NCBI GenBank assembly: GCA_032191485.1
Contig: JAVDOI010000011.1
Location: 21,426,887-21,490,886 of the forward strand
Length of the DNA stretch: 64,000 bases
Source: Leptoclinus maculatus
Lineage: Eukaryota; Chordata; Actinopteri; Perciformes; Stichaeidae
Reading direction: 5' to 3'
The notes beneath the pieces were generated by a model. That model had not been told where the DNA came from. It saw nothing but the letters and a program-made list of their open reading frames with translations, and did not search any database. Both the position numbers and the translations under genes were made by a program. Positions 11,243-23,190 of the stretch are shown here, one piece after another (within the stretch, counting starts at the first letter, position 1; every line of letters starts with the position of its first letter).

Positions 11243-13439
11243 GTGGTTTATTTTTAGTCAGACCCACATACACCGTCCTGCTGCCAGGAATACTCACTAG
11301 AGCACCAAATGTTAATCCGCTGCTGAAAATAGTCCCCAACAAATTTCCTCCAGTTTGAGTGACGTTTGCTGGAACGGTAACCATCTATTTTTGGAAATGA
11401 CTGAGCCTATTTAGAAAGATAAATGTTGCTATATTTGTGATATATATATATTTATGTCTGGCTGTGTGAAAAAAACAGTAGGGAAGTCAGAAAGTATTGA
11501 GATTCTCTTTTACCTGAAAGCTGTGTGACCTGGACTCCATATTTCTTTGTTACATATAATATGAAGAAATATAAGTTTGTGGTTTCATGGGACGCTGCGT
11601 GCTGGAAGTGTTTCTTGGCCAGGCAAGTAACCTCCTGGTTTCTTGTCACCAGGCCACCAGTGGAGACTGTGGGAAGTCAAAGCACCCAGCCAAGAAAGAG
11701 TTCACGCTTATAAACCCGCTTAGCTACAACTTATTATTAAACTTAATTCTTGTTGAAAAGAAAAACAAGAAAACAAATTACACTTTATTTTGGTTTTTAC
11801 ATCACAGAAAATTTACTTTTTTATTGTAATGTCTCTGTTTGTTAATTTTTATTTATTTATTGCTTAGTTTTACTGCAAATTAAGGACTTTTTACTCAAAA
11901 ATACACATTTATTTCAAGTTTCTGAAGCTTTCAACCACATCCCACAGGTCAATGACAACTAAACCACCGCCATGACAACAGGGCAACGCCATCTGGGTGA
12001 AAGAGAGCGCGAGATGAAATTGAAAGCTTCGAAAAGACAAAGCAAGTTTGTTTTCAAGATTTACAATGAACCTTCAAGCGCATCATCCCGAAGTTCCCTT
12101 TTTTTTCTCTTTGTCAACTTAAAATACACATCTGATTCAACGACAAGCGTGATGCAACACATATTATAGGCACAGACCCAGATAGAGAGGTGTCGTCTCA
12201 TGTTGCCTTCAGCTGCAGTCTGCACACTGCACTAACTGCCTCTGTCACCAACACAGACGGGTTGATGGGGGGGGGGGGGGGGCACAGATGAAGACAGAGA
12301 CAATGACAGAGCGGCGGTGCATGAGCTCTCGAGCCCCGCGCGATGTGCTCTATGCTAACTGCTTGACTTGGTTCCCTGCCAGAGGCTTATTCAGAACCAA
12401 GGACAGCTCCCCCGGTCCCCGAGCCCTCTCGCTGGGGAGAGACACATTTAGATAAAGTCTCTCTCCCTCTCTTTTCACCGCTCCCGTTTTCTTTATTCTC
12501 TAAAAAACTTGTTCCGTCTCATCGGGGAGCCCGCATTTAGCTCCACTCTTTTTTTCTCTGTCGCTCACTCTATTCAAACTCTCTGAGGAATGTCAAATTT
12601 ATAGTAATCTTGCCCTCTTTTCCCTCTCCGTCTCCGAGCTCGATTTCCCCTCGGTTCCATGCCAGCGAGGCCGCATTCAGAGTCTGCACTATAGGGGAAC
12701 ACCGTGGCCTTTGCCTCCTATTCAATTAAGCTCTGCCTGAGACACACACATGGAGACACACACACACACACACACACAATTACAGCCTGCTGGTATCAGG
12801 AGACTGTTGGCACAGAAATATGACCTGAGAGAAATAGGCACACAGAGACATGAACGCACATATGCAAACACTATGCAAAAGAACAGACATTTACATACAC
12901 CGAACAATGAGTTAATTGGACCAAACACACACATGCAAACAGGCAAATGGCAACAACACCAATCAATTACCAGACAGTCAATCTCCATGGTCATTTTCAG
13001 ATGGAAAATCTCTGCGGTAATTTTGGACCGACTTCTATTTCTTTTTTTTCTTTCTTCTTTCAGAGCCGGTTTTTCTCTCCCTAATGGGCCTGAAGTATTT
13101 AGTTAAACACACACAGACTTCACACTTTGTTCCGCTCTGTTTCAGGGCTCATCAAGAGACGTATCTGGCACCAGCCAATTGTCAGGATGAGATTTAAAAA
13201 ATGCCCCACAAAGTTGTTTTTTCTCAATACAATTAACTTGACAGAAAAAGGTTAGAAGATAATAAAAACTTGTAAATCACTTTTCAGATTCAAAGCAACA
13301 ATACAGCAAAGCAGAAGGTGCGAGAACAAAAATACATTTTGATTCGTCATGATACATAAGTAATGAGTCTCTGGTATCTGGTAAAACACCCATGCATTTT
13401 AAAGGGAAACTATGACCATATTCAAAATGCATACATGTT
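10096..13439. other. Unique sequence with microsatellites, no gene seen
   Basis: No exon or RNA gene could be supported. The stretch contains (CA)n tracts near 11203-11236 and 12753-12778 and a G16 run at 12267-12282. The block at 12290-12720 is richer in C+T and G+C than its surroundings (CTCCCCCGGTCCCCGAGCCC, CATCGGGGAGCCCGCATTTA) and could be a conserved non-coding element, but nothing in the window tests that. Confidence 0.5.
12267..12282 (+). repeat. G16 homopolymer
   Basis: Sixteen consecutive G residues preceded by TTGAT and followed by CACAG. Such a run can form G-quadruplexes and is prone to slippage and to sequencing error, so its true length is uncertain. Confidence 0.95.
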
Positions 13440-13795
13440 ATTCCTATGGTCTAAGACATCCATCCATCCATAATCTTTAACCATATCCTGTTCCGAGCCG
13501 ATCCCAGCTGACATTGGGCGAAGGCAGGTCGCCAGACCATCGCAGGGTCGACACGTAGGGACAGACAACCATTCACACCTACGGGCAAATTTAAAGTAAT
13601 TAATTAACCTGAGCTGCATGTCTCTGGACCGTGGTAGGAAGCCGGCAGAGAACCAATGCTTACATGGAGGAGAACATGCAAACTCCACACAGATGGGCCG
13701 TCCAGCCTGGGAATCGAACCCCGGGACCCTCTCTTGCTGTGAGGCAACAGTGCTTCTACACCACCGTGCAGCCTCTGGACAGTCCAAAGGACCAG
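13440..13795 (-). repeat. Non-LTR retrotransposon 3' tail fragment
   Basis: On the plus strand it runs CATCCATCCATCCAT (near 13459), GATCCCAGCTGACATTGGGC, GAACATGCAAACTCCACACA and GTGAGGCAACAGTGC to about 13795. I recognise this as a very common fish LINE-derived 3' tail. The CCAT run marks the 3' end on the minus strand. It shares the CCATCCATC tail with the RTE-like fragment at 32885 but not its coding part. The exact family is not identified. Confidence 0.75.
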
Positions 13796-13829
13796 TCCAA
13801 AAAGTATTCATATACATGAACAACCCTCT

Positions 13830-14130
13830 CCCAAATCCAACAACTAGACTGCTGAAACTCAAATGTGTGATGTCATCAATATGAAGTCTGGTACTGTAAA
13901 ACTGTAGATTCGTAGAAAGATGTTATAGATGAAGCTGAGAGCGCCCAGGATTATGTTCTAGAGTGTATAGGTACATGTTATTGTTGACAACTGAGAATGC
14001 CCCCATGCATTTGTCTATGGAGCAGCTCCAGACTTTATACTTGATGACGTCACAAGCTTGAGACTTACTACTATCCCTTGAGAGAGTAGCTCATGTTCAG
14101 GGATATTGATTGAACTTCCTTAGGCCATGG
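13830..14130 (+). repeat. Dispersed repeat near GATGACGTCACAAGC
   Basis: It contains ATGTGTGATGTCATCAATA, CCATGCATTTGTCTATGGAG and TTGATGACGTCACAAGCTTG, a combination I associate with an old percomorph repeat. It is non-coding and its boundaries are approximate. The match is recalled rather than computed. Confidence 0.5.
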
Positions 14131-14839
14131 AATTAACATATTATACTTCTTCATCTAGACAGTGTTCCCTTTTAAGGGAGGATGTAGTGAATGACAGCAG
14201 ACTGTACAGCCTTTGGTCTCAGTTGGGTTTGGATTCCTCCAGGTCCCAGTTTGTCGTCTATTGTGCTAATATGGGTTTATTTATTTTTTTGCCAAACGTA
14301 CATTTTGGACCCAAGCAGAGCGTTGACTCAGAGGCTGGATACAGGCAAAAGTCTTTTTGTGTGTGTGTAAAGCTCAGCGGGAGGCGCGGTAGAAAACAAC
14401 AAAAGAAGACAAGCAACTGAAGTTACAGGATATTCCAGGAGGAATGAACTAGATCTTCCTTTCGTTAATAAACTCGGAGCAAAAACGACAGCAAGGACCG
14501 CGGGCCAGTTCCTGCGTCGCTGACAGCCGTGAGATCAGCACCCTGGACAGCGGCCACAACAAAAAAAAGTGTGCATAGTGCGGTTTGAAAACTTCGTTAA
14601 TAACCTGACTTCCAACCTTGTCATCATGTGACTCTTATTGTACTCTATTTATAGAAACTGCACAGCAAAGACGCACAAGTCCCGAGGTTACCGAAGCAGC
14701 AGCTCTAGGAAATAATGCATTTCACCGCTGGATATTCTGTGAAGTCTATTTAGTAAAAATCCTCTTCATTCATCATCTACCTTTTTTTTCTGATTGACAT
14801 TTACAGTTCACTCAAAAAGTCAATAATACAGTCTCTCAT

Positions 14840-14886
<47 letters not shown>
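14840..14886 (+). repeat. (CA)n microsatellite
   Basis: About 23 CA units. It faces a longer (GT)n tract at 14958, so the pair forms an inverted repeat. Confidence 0.97.
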
Positions 14887-14887
<1 letters not shown>

Positions 14888-14955
14888 CTCTTTCAGATAC
14901 CTGTAACTGGGGAAGACTGGTTCCAGCATCGATACACATCAGGAAAATACTGACC

Positions 14956-14957
<2 letters not shown>

Positions 14958-15035
<78 letters not shown>
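14958..15035 (+). repeat. (GT)n microsatellite
   Basis: About 38 uninterrupted GT units ending in GACCTTTTCC. This is the longest simple repeat in the window. It is complementary to the (CA)n tract 71 bases upstream. Confidence 0.97.
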
Positions 15036-15036
<1 letters not shown>

Positions 15037-15616
15037 CCTTTTCCACCACCTGCTCTTTCTGTGTTCCAGTCATCAGGATGGCATTTTTTTTACCTCCAAA
15101 CGGCACCAACATGTGAAGCGGGAGAGATCTCTCTTTTCTCCCACTTTTTAATTGTGTATCGGTGTGTTTCTGCTCGACTGGAAAAAGCTATGTATTTCAA
15201 ATGTCACGAGAACCCCCAAAAATAATTGTGAATTAGCCGTTGTGTCAAGGGTTTGCTTGAATAAACAGACTTGACAACGTCGTACACAAAAACAAATCAT
15301 AGTGGTTATATGAGTATTGCGAATTGATTCATTCTGGACAAATTTTACTTCACAACCATCATAATGGAGAAAAAAAAACAATAGGCACCTCCACACATAC
15401 CTTCTGTTGTCCATTGTAAGCTATGTGATAAACACTTCTATCAACATGTGAGCATTAACACAGACAAGATGGGGAATAATCCAAGTTCAAAATGTTTTAG
15501 TTAGTCGACAGGTTGTATTTGAAAGGAGGAACAGAATAAAAGCAACAAATCCACTGTTGTCCATTTAACTTCTGTAGAGTGGAGGGACCGGGGAGACTCT
15601 GCTGGTGAGTGGATCC

Positions 15617-16130
15617 TCAAACGAGCTCACTGGCAAACAGTTTGCTCAACTTCTGACAGTCATCTATCGATGCTCTAGAGGAGTTGGACAGCAGAAGGTG
15701 CTGTTCCAAAATAAAATGTAATAAAGTTGCAGTCATGGGTCCGCAAGCTGTCCGTTCTGTGTACCAGAATCCATTATTCATATCATAGACTGTTTTAATT
15801 ATGGACGTAGTCTTCGTGATGTCACCAACAGGTTTCTGAAGAGCCGTTGTGAAGATTAGAAGTGGATGGCTTCTGCCGTCGCCATCTTGGCAGGGACGAC
15901 ACAGCTTAACTTCCAGCTGATCCAAATATGGCCAGAGAATTGGATCTTCAGTGAAAAAGGAGACGGGCCCGGGTGACGCAGCAGAGGAAACAGCTAGCGA
16001 CTAACAGACAGCATCCATTGACTTGCTTCAGGCACCAGCCTCAAGAGGCCATTTGAGCAACTGCAGTTTTTTGGCGCTTCTGCTTTGGCTACATTTCTCA
16101 GCTCCAGAGGTTGCCGCTTGATTCATACAC
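15617..16130. repeat. Dispersed repeat containing GCCGTCGCCATCTTGG
   Basis: It includes GATGTCACCAACAGGTTTCTG, CTGCCGTCGCCATCTTGGCA, CACCAGCCTCAAGAGGCCAT and CCAGAGGTTGCCGCTTGATT, text I recognise as a high-copy percomorph repeat. A 102-codon minus-strand open frame covers part of it but has no known domain and is probably incidental. Confidence 0.65.
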
Positions 16131-16929
16131 AGCCTCTGTGAATAACAAAGTGGCCTATTCCAGCCAATCAGGCATCCATGAAACCTTGACTATCTGTCAA
16201 AAACAGGAAGTGTTCTCCTACACTATTTCCGGACTACTGTCATAATTCCTATGGGTCGCTACAACTCTTGACGCCATGGATACAACACTCAATTCTGTTT
16301 TTTGAGGGCAAAAATTCCCTTTCCAAACTATAAAACGGCTAACATGGACACAATGTCAGACTGATTAATGATCTTAAAACAAAAAAAACAATTCCGTCTG
16401 ATTAGCAGGGTAACAAGACATGAAAGTTCTCGTCACTCTAGGGGATTTTGACAGGATATTTCCCATGTTGGTGAAATATTAATCAGTAGCAGTACATTTC
16501 AATGACTTTAAACATGGCGTCTCATCACTTAGGTTCCAGAGCATTGCAGAGGAGGTCAAATTAATGTAACACTTCATCGAAGAGAGGAATACTGGATGTG
16601 TAATTTGCAAACTCGATCCCCCAAAGGTTTGGATGATGAGATACAATGACATGTCATGCTCTTAAGGACACCTGGGATTCTATAGACCTACTTATGGCAC
16701 CCTCAAGATATAAATAGTGCATGTGATTACACAAATGACTTATGAAAGCTGCAAGGCTCATTTCAGTCATCACATTATGCAATATCTGAAATTATACCTG
16801 TAAATAGACTTAACTATGTGTTTTGGTGTTCTTTTCTAATTCTTTTTTTTACATGTGGAACATGATGACGACAGATTGCACACAGGTACGTAAACAAAGT
16901 AAAATACGCCACTTCAAAATAACTCAACA

Positions 16930-16990
16930 TCACAATCACCGGCCTCCTGGTTAAAAGTCCTGTGTTTGTTTGATCCATGACATCAGTTTC
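16930..16990 (+). repeat. Short fragment of the AAAGTCCTGTGTTTGTT repeat
   Basis: CACCGGCCTCCTGGTTAAAA followed by GTCCTGTGTTTGTTTGATCC matches the core seen at 10060 and 30340. Only the core is clear; the flanks are diverged. Confidence 0.6.
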
Positions 16991-17139
16991 AAAAGTTGTA
17001 AAATGATACCGTCTACTTTTTTTTTTTTGTGCAATGATATCATATTGCAAAAACGTAGTCCCGCAGCTTGATGTTGAACCTGTACATCATGTAAACCTAA
17101 GTTGACTTGGTTCACCCCCTGCTGCACATCAGATGACAT

Positions 17140-18312
17140 TAAAAGCTACGTTGTGACAACACGGGCCCAACAGTCAACACTGCATTTCCCACAGCCAATT
17201 AAACCCAGCCGGGAGCTAGAAACGCTGTAACGCAGGTGGATCTACTGTGCTGCGTTTCCGATGATTGAGCGGATAGCTCTTGCGTTATTTATTCCAAGGT
17301 CACGAGGGGTTCAGGGAATATCCCTCCCTCTGGAAGCATCGCTGGCACTAACGCACCCTCCAAGGTTCCAGGGCTTGATTCATTTATGCCATTACTACAA
17401 TAGTGCTGCCGGAACCAGGACGAGCTGAAGGAGGGTAAAGCTGTCTCACTCTAACCTACCCCCCCCCCCCCCCCAATACACACACACTTTTCCTATTCAA
17501 TTGGCGGTTGCGTCTCCAGAAAGGCTCCCCTAATAAATTAAGAGGCATCTAAGTGCTTTAATGCAGCACCTATTTAGAGTGAGGGAAGTGAAGGGAGCTG
17601 ACGTAGATGGTAGAGAGAGCAAACACATGACTGAAGAGAGATAGAGAAGATGAAAAGGAGATAGAGGATGTATTGCCTCTCTGCTCAGCTGTAGGTATAG
17701 ATGCATTTATCTCCTTGTGTGTGTGTGTGTGTGTGTGTCTTTTCAATTGCTACTCTCTCACTCTATGTGTACCTCATTATTCATGTGCCGAGTCCTTTAG
17801 CACTGCGATACTGATCACTTCACACACACACACACACAGAGCAAATATTTCACATTCAAACCCGTAAGCGTACAGTATATAAACCGAGCACACACGCGCG
17901 CATTTATGCAGGTGCTAACTCACAGCGTGCTGCTAGTGCTGTGATTCATTCACACACAGCCAGGCTGTGGATGTGGGTACAAACACACTGACGCACAAAC
18001 TATTTACAGAGTGTGAGACCAAACAATACAGTTAATGTTCTATGATAGTACTCCCGGGCCGCCGTAAATTCCCTCTTAACTGTGTGTGTGTGTGTTTGTG
18101 TGTGCTGTGGGATTAAAATACCTACCTGCTTGCATGCAATTTATTACATACATTGTGCATACATTATGATATTTTAGCTTTGTGCCTGTGCAATCGTATG
18201 CATGAGCATTCCATACCTAATTAAATATGATCTGGTCCCTGCTCTCTCTCCAAAATACAGCATAACCATTGCATGAATATGCATGGCAATACATGCTCTC
18301 CATATAATAATA
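17140..18312. other. Unique sequence with simple repeats, no gene seen
   Basis: It holds a C16 run (17459-17474), (GT)n at about 17717-17738, (CA)n at about 17823-17839 and a short (GT)n near 18081-18094. No exon, RNA gene or transposon end could be supported. Confidence 0.5.
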
Positions 18313-18313
18313 A

Positions 18314-18314
<1 letters not shown>

Positions 18315-18366
<52 letters not shown>
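18315..18366 (+). repeat. Compound (AT)n-(AC)n microsatellite
   Basis: A run of about 16 AT units passes directly into about nine AC units, then ATACTGTATATATATG. Compound tracts like this usually arise by slippage. The minus-strand open frames here are artefacts of the repeat. Confidence 0.95.
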
Positions 18367-18839
18367 TACTGTATATATATGAACAGTATGAAGCATAATG
18401 AATCTTATTAAACTCGAGGTCATGCAGATTGGATATGATAGTATTTATTTTTTTTATCCTGATTAAATAATACGTTGTATCCACCTTTAAATTTTATGAT
18501 TTTAAAGGTTTATGTATTTACAAAACACAGATTTGGACATTCTGTTTGGGGCTATTGGACAATTATTATTATCAAAAGTGTATAAATGAACAGCAACATA
18601 TGTTCCATTGTCATTGTCTGTGTTTCTATGGAGTCTTGAAGATGGGGGTGGTGGTGGGCAAAGAGATGACCAGACGAGTTCATTGATGACTCGGGCTGAA
18701 GGCAGAGAGAACCAAAAATGGGTGATCAGGTCGGTGAAACGCATGCAGCTTAGTGATGCTAATTTATACTTCTACTTCTGCTACTGTACCATGCTATATT
18801 CATCTGACAGTTATAGTTGTTGGTTACATTTCTAGATTC

Positions 18840-18985
18840 ATGCTGCATTCTATTCGGAATTTGGAAAATTTCAACTGTAACTCCTGAAGTTGGATTTTTC
18901 AAATTGTAAAGTCGGACGAAACCCCACCAACCCCGACCTCAAAATCCAAGATGGCTGCGCATTAACAGTAAATAAACCTGTAGTA
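18840..18985 (+). repeat. Dispersed repeat with CAAAATCCAAGATGGCTGCG
   Basis: CCTGAAGTTGGATTTTTCAA followed by GTCGGACGAAACCCCACCAA and AAAATCCAAGATGGCTGCGC is a pattern I recall from repetitive DNA of percomorph fishes. It is non-coding and its boundaries are approximate. Confidence 0.5.
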
Positions 18986-19269
18986 GTATGCTGTTTAGTA
19001 GCACTTCTGTCTTACTTGTGTCCCATTAAATAAGTCATACATCCAGTGCTGTCCAACTCCTATCTGTGAACATGTTGCTCCTGTGTTTGTCTGCCACCGT
19101 AATGTGTTGTTATCAACTGGTATTGCTAATAATGGGGTTTGCTGCAGGCAAGTTAGCTATCAATTTTTCTGACCAAGACTGGGACACAGACAGTTCAGAT
19201 GTGGCGCCATTCTCAGCTCTTAATTCTGATTTCCTAAATGGAACTCATAATAATATTTCAACAAGCCTA

Positions 19270-19720
19270 AGAGTCTAAAGCGATGCTAGCAGCTCTATGA
19301 GACTTGAGCCACATGCTAATGTAAGCATGCTAACATGCTCACAACGTCAACAGTGATGTTTAGCGGGTATGACGCTTACCACGTTCATTTTAGTGGAGCG
19401 TGTTAGCATGCTAACCGTTGCCGATGAGCTGAGGGACTGTTGATCAGTTCTGCAGGTCGTAAATCAAAGTATTGGACAAATGGAATAAAAGGTGGATCTA
19501 AACTCAGAAGTTATTACAAATAATCCTGGATGAGACATGAATGTATGTGCAAAATTTCTCGGCAATCCATTCTACAGGTTGACATTTCCTACATACACGG
19601 TAGGAAAATGGATAATATCAGTAGGGTGACAATGGGGACAATGGATGTTTGTTCAAAATATCATGGCATTCGAGATATATATATATATATATATATATAT
19701 AGTATTTTTAAAGTGTGCTA
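19270..19720 (+). repeat. Dispersed repeat rich in GCTAACATGC
   Basis: It contains AAGCATGCTAACATGCTCAC, GTGTTAGCATGCTAACCGTT, AAGTATTGGACAAATGGAAT and TCTCGGCAATCCATTCTACA in the order known from an old, very common percomorph repeat. An (AT)n tract lies near its right end (19675-19700). No coding capacity. Confidence 0.7.
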
Positions 19721-20564
19721 CTTTTCCTCAACGTGTCCTCCACCGCCGCTCTTTCAAAAATAAAAAACACATAATGTCCCAGTTTCTGAGTAAAATCCAT
19801 GGACCTCTGTTTCCAGTGGAACTATTTTCTACCACAGAAACACTCCATCCCGAAAGAGAATTTCAGAGAAATTTCGCCTTTGAACTTCTGCGCACAGATT
19901 CACCCTCTCTGTACTTTCAGAGCCGCCGCAGCTCTTGAGGTGAGAAAACGAGATTTGAGCTGGCACTGCTACCCTGACCTCTGCACTTCTGGAGGTGGCC
20001 TGTATTCTCATTGAGATAAAGCCTGGCCTGGAGGCCCGCAGCCTGGCTGCCAGGTGCTAGACTGGAGATGACACATCACAAGCAATTACACTCCCCTGCT
20101 GCAACACCTCTCTTCTTCAGTAGTTTTTCCACTTGCTTCTGTCCGTTTTTTCTCCTCCCCTGATGTGTTTCTTTATACCGTTATTGTCCGTATTTGCTTT
20201 GATGCTCTTCCAATTCAATCACAATCCTCTCAAATAAAGAGGTGTGCAACTTATCACCTCTTATCTGTCTCCTACAAATGCCCCGTCTGGATTTACTCTG
20301 TTTTGATACCACACTAGTTGGTGTAAGTTCGAGGCATAAAACCGACTCGTAGGGATTTTTGTAGTGTTTGGTTCAGCATAGAAAAATAAAAATGTCTGCA
20401 CGGAACATGGAGAGAAAGAAGGGACCTTGTTTTAATACCGGAAACTAAAGTGTCTCCACTGAGTCTAAATAAAAGCACAGGAGGTTTTAACAGTAAGGAA
20501 ATGCAAGTCAGAACTGCATTGAGCCATATCGCATGATTTCTATTTGAAAACCGAAGCTTAATAG
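19721..20564. other. Unique sequence, no gene seen
   Basis: About 840 bases without a supportable feature. GCCTGGCCTGGAGGCCCGCA followed by GCCTGGCTGCCAGG near 20022 is a short GC-rich imperfect palindrome. Confidence 0.4.
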
Positions 20565-20712
20565 ATAGACTGTATTTTTCCAGACTCAGGGTCCAGAGAG
20601 ACAAATACATAAAATGACAGACACAAACAATAAAAGTACATCAGCCTAGCAATGCCTTACAAAGAGACATCTGTACCAATGTCGCCACAGCTGGGACTGG
20701 TAGCGTGTGCTA

Positions 20713-21054
20713 CTAAACCTTATGTTGGTTAAAACCAACCGAGTCATTAAGTCGACAAATTAATTTATACATGAGATTTCTTAACACAGTTTGGAAAGTA
20801 TTGACTCGTGCAGCCACAAACATTTCACTAGCACTACTCCATCTCGGTCTCTTTAGCAGTATTCTCATGGCGTCATTAGAAGCTACTTGAAGTCTCTGTA
20901 AAGTCTTTTTTTTGTAGTTTGACCACAAGTGTGCAGTGTAGAGTGGTGTACAATATGCTCTGAACAGAGACATCTGTACACATACCAAACCTGCGTGAGA
21001 GACTGTTTGCTTGTGCATACATCCTACGACATTGCCTAGAAATGTCATTATCAT
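20713..21054 (-). pseudogene. LINE ORF2 C-terminal region
   Basis: The frame contains FRAYCTPLYTAHLWSNYKK, LQRLQVASNDAMRILLKRPR and ASEMFVAARVNTFQTVLRNL, the usual post-RT region of fish jockey-like LINE proteins. Its function is not well defined. The natural stop and the 3' UTR follow towards 20565. Confidence 0.8.
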
Positions 21055-21069
21055 CGGTCATGTGTTCAT

Positions 21070-21772
21070 AGTGAGGAGCTGTTGAAGACCAGCGCTAGAT
21101 GGACTAAAAATCACCAGATCATCTGCATACATGATATGGTTAACCAGAGTATTTCCAGTCATGCACCCAGTATTACAGGCTTTCAATTGCTTGGACAAAT
21201 CATCAATATATAGATTAAACAGAACTGGGGACAAAATCCCCCCCTTGTTGGATACCAGTAAGCCAGAATTCTCACAATGTATGTGGGGACACCTCTTTGG
21301 CTCAGTTTGAAAAACAACTTACTATGATTAACATGATCAAAAGCTTTGGAGGCATCAATAAAACACATCAAAACTGATGAGTTTTGACCTCTGTACTTGT
21401 TGACAATTTCCTTTACGGCATATATACAAGTCAGTGCCATGTTTGGCTTTAAAGCCAAACTGGTTATCTCTGGAGGTGATAGTCATATATTCTGTCCAGC
21501 AGGATTCGTTCTAGGACTTTTGACAGTACGCTGGCCAAAGCAATGGGCCTGTAATTATCTAGGCTACATACTTTACCAGCTTTGTTTTTAATGACTTGCA
21601 TTAAGAGAACAGACAGCATTGAGTCTGGCAACAAGCCGTGAATCATGAAGCCAGTAAAACAAATAGCGAAGAGAGGAGCTAACCTCGGACTAGCATATTT
21701 AAGGTGTTCAGCAGTAATATGGTCTAAACCACTTGCTTTGCCTTCGGACAGTTTATTTATAGCTTGGTGCAC
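21070..21772 (-). pseudogene. LINE reverse transcriptase domain
   Basis: The domain begins with LSEGKASGLDHITAEHLKYA and NYRPIALASVLSKVLERIL, conserved early RT blocks. After a frameshift near 21460 it continues with FIDASKAFDHVNH, the catalytic aspartate block. A second shift in a C-rich run near 21240 leads to SPVLFNLYIDDLS and then YADD, whose codons lie at 21118-21129 on the minus strand. A stop soon follows. All catalytic aspartates are present, but in three frames. Confidence 0.88.
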
Positions 21773-22611
21773 CTCTTATGACGTAATTGCCATTGACTCA
21801 TTACTCTCAAAATTGTCCACCTTATACTAATCACTTTTGATACAGTTGAATAAGGTGCTATAATGCTGTCGCCATAACTCAGCAATGTTGTCTGTTCCTG
21901 AAATTCCATCAACAGTAAAGATGTTTTACAGTTAAGAGCTCTCACTCCTTTCCAAAAATCAACAACATTGTTGCTTAGCAGCTTCTTGGCCATGGAATCA
22001 GCCCTCATGGCTTGATCATTTTTGTAAATGAAGCGAATGGCATACTTATATGTTGCATTAGTGAGCTTCTTGTACTCAAGCACTGGCCCTTGTCTGGGTC
22101 TACCAGCTACAGCCCATGATTTAGAAGCTTCAGCACGATACTCGGCTACATACTCGTTCCAACCAGGTTCGATGTTATGGGTCTTATTTTGATGCTTGTA
22201 GTGGGGCTTACTGTCTTTATACAGTGCACTTACTATATCATCATACATGGAGCAGAGATCTCTCCTATGCGCCACATCCTTACAATATACGTCAGTACAC
22301 ATAGCTGCATCTCTAGGTAGATGAATATTACTGAAGGATTGGTCTGTACGAGCAGAATACACTAAGACGTCCTCTTCAGTGAAAGTTGACCAGTCTGTGT
22401 TGACACTATTTCCATTTCTAGATAGTGCCGGTAGATGTTCAACATTTATCGACATAGCAAAAGGTATATGATCAGTTGTTGCTGCTCCATAAAGGATTCC
22501 CATACATCCCAATGAAGCATGTGCATCAGCTGTACTAATACAATGGTCCAGCCATGATGTAGTGTGCCAGGCCTCACTAATGTATGTATAGCTATCTGTA
22601 GGTAAAAGCAA
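21757..22611 (-). pseudogene. LINE ORF2 endonuclease C-terminus and linker
   Basis: A 284-codon frame, the longest in the window. It starts within the endonuclease domain: TSWLDHCIST matches the usual S-x-LDxxL motif, and TTDHIPF the conserved SDH motif that carries the catalytic histidine. A linker rich in charged and aromatic residues follows (PGWNEYVAEYR, DFWKGVRALN), which is usual between endonuclease and polymerase in this superfamily. It breaks before the reverse transcriptase. Confidence 0.85.
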
Positions 22612-22638
22612 AAGCGTGACAATATAAAATGATTGTCT

Positions 22639-23178
22639 TTACAAAACTGAGCCATGTGATTGGAAAATACTGAGCTTGTGTCTGAGATATCTGCATTCAT
22701 ATCCCCAATGACATATACTAAAAGAAGTATTATCTTGAATGAAAGAATTGATGAAGGCAAGCCTATTTAGATATTCATCCTCATTGTGATTGCACTCATA
22801 GGGTGTATAGACATTTAGGATCATTAATTCCTTATCATCATCATGAGTAAACTGTATTGCATTACACCAGTCAACACCAAGCCTGACCACATGTATCAAT
22901 GAGTCAAGCTTCTTATTCCAGAGAATAGCCACACCCCCTGGTATCCTTCCTCTGACTATTCCCATGCCAAGGTCAGTTGTAGACTCCCCAGCACCATGAA
23001 AGTTATCATTGAAAGAGTTCAGTTTTTCCAAGTCTTGCTTTGGTAAGAATGTCTCTTGTAAACATAGTATGTCACAATTCTCCAAAAGGTTGTCAACAAC
23101 CATGCGGCGAGCTTTATCCCCTACGCTCTGGCCCACACGCAGGCCACGACAGTTGTACGACAAAACCCGGATAATCAT
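22639..23178 (-). pseudogene. LINE ORF2 endonuclease domain
   Basis: The frame opens MIIRVLSYNCRGLR, the N-terminal asparagine motif of APE-type endonucleases, followed by ILCLQETFL (the catalytic glutamate motif), GGVAILWNK and LNVYTPYEC. The frame is lost near 22700; the next motif, GDMNADIS, is in another frame (about 22690-22710). The later SWLDHCIST and TDHIPF motifs are in a third frame at 21757-22611. The methionine at 23178 begins right at the conserved block, which fits a natural ORF2 start. Confidence 0.88.
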
Positions 23179-23190
23179 TTAGCAAGGCAA

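Larger units (their letters stand above)
20565..23190 (-). mobile_element. Decayed jockey/CR1-type LINE (APE plus reverse transcriptase)
   Basis: A non-LTR retrotransposon read right to left: an apurinic endonuclease domain, a linker, a reverse transcriptase with YADD, a C-terminal region and a 3' UTR ending near GGACCCTGAGTCTGG. Such elements nick the target with the endonuclease and copy their RNA in place. At least three frame breaks separate the domains, one at a C-rich run near 21238-21244, so it cannot make an intact protein. The plus-strand region 23191-23400, read backwards, has a further short frame that could be the end of ORF1. I place it with jockey/CR1-like elements from the domain order and C-terminal pattern; the precise clade is unsure. 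Confidence 0.88.

Noticed and set aside
13422..13862. A 146-codon minus-strand open frame
   Set aside because: It spans a very common non-coding LINE tail whose frames are conserved only because the DNA is repetitive.
14957..15151. Open frame in the (GT)n tract
   Set aside because: A Cys-Val repeat translation is an artefact of the microsatellite.
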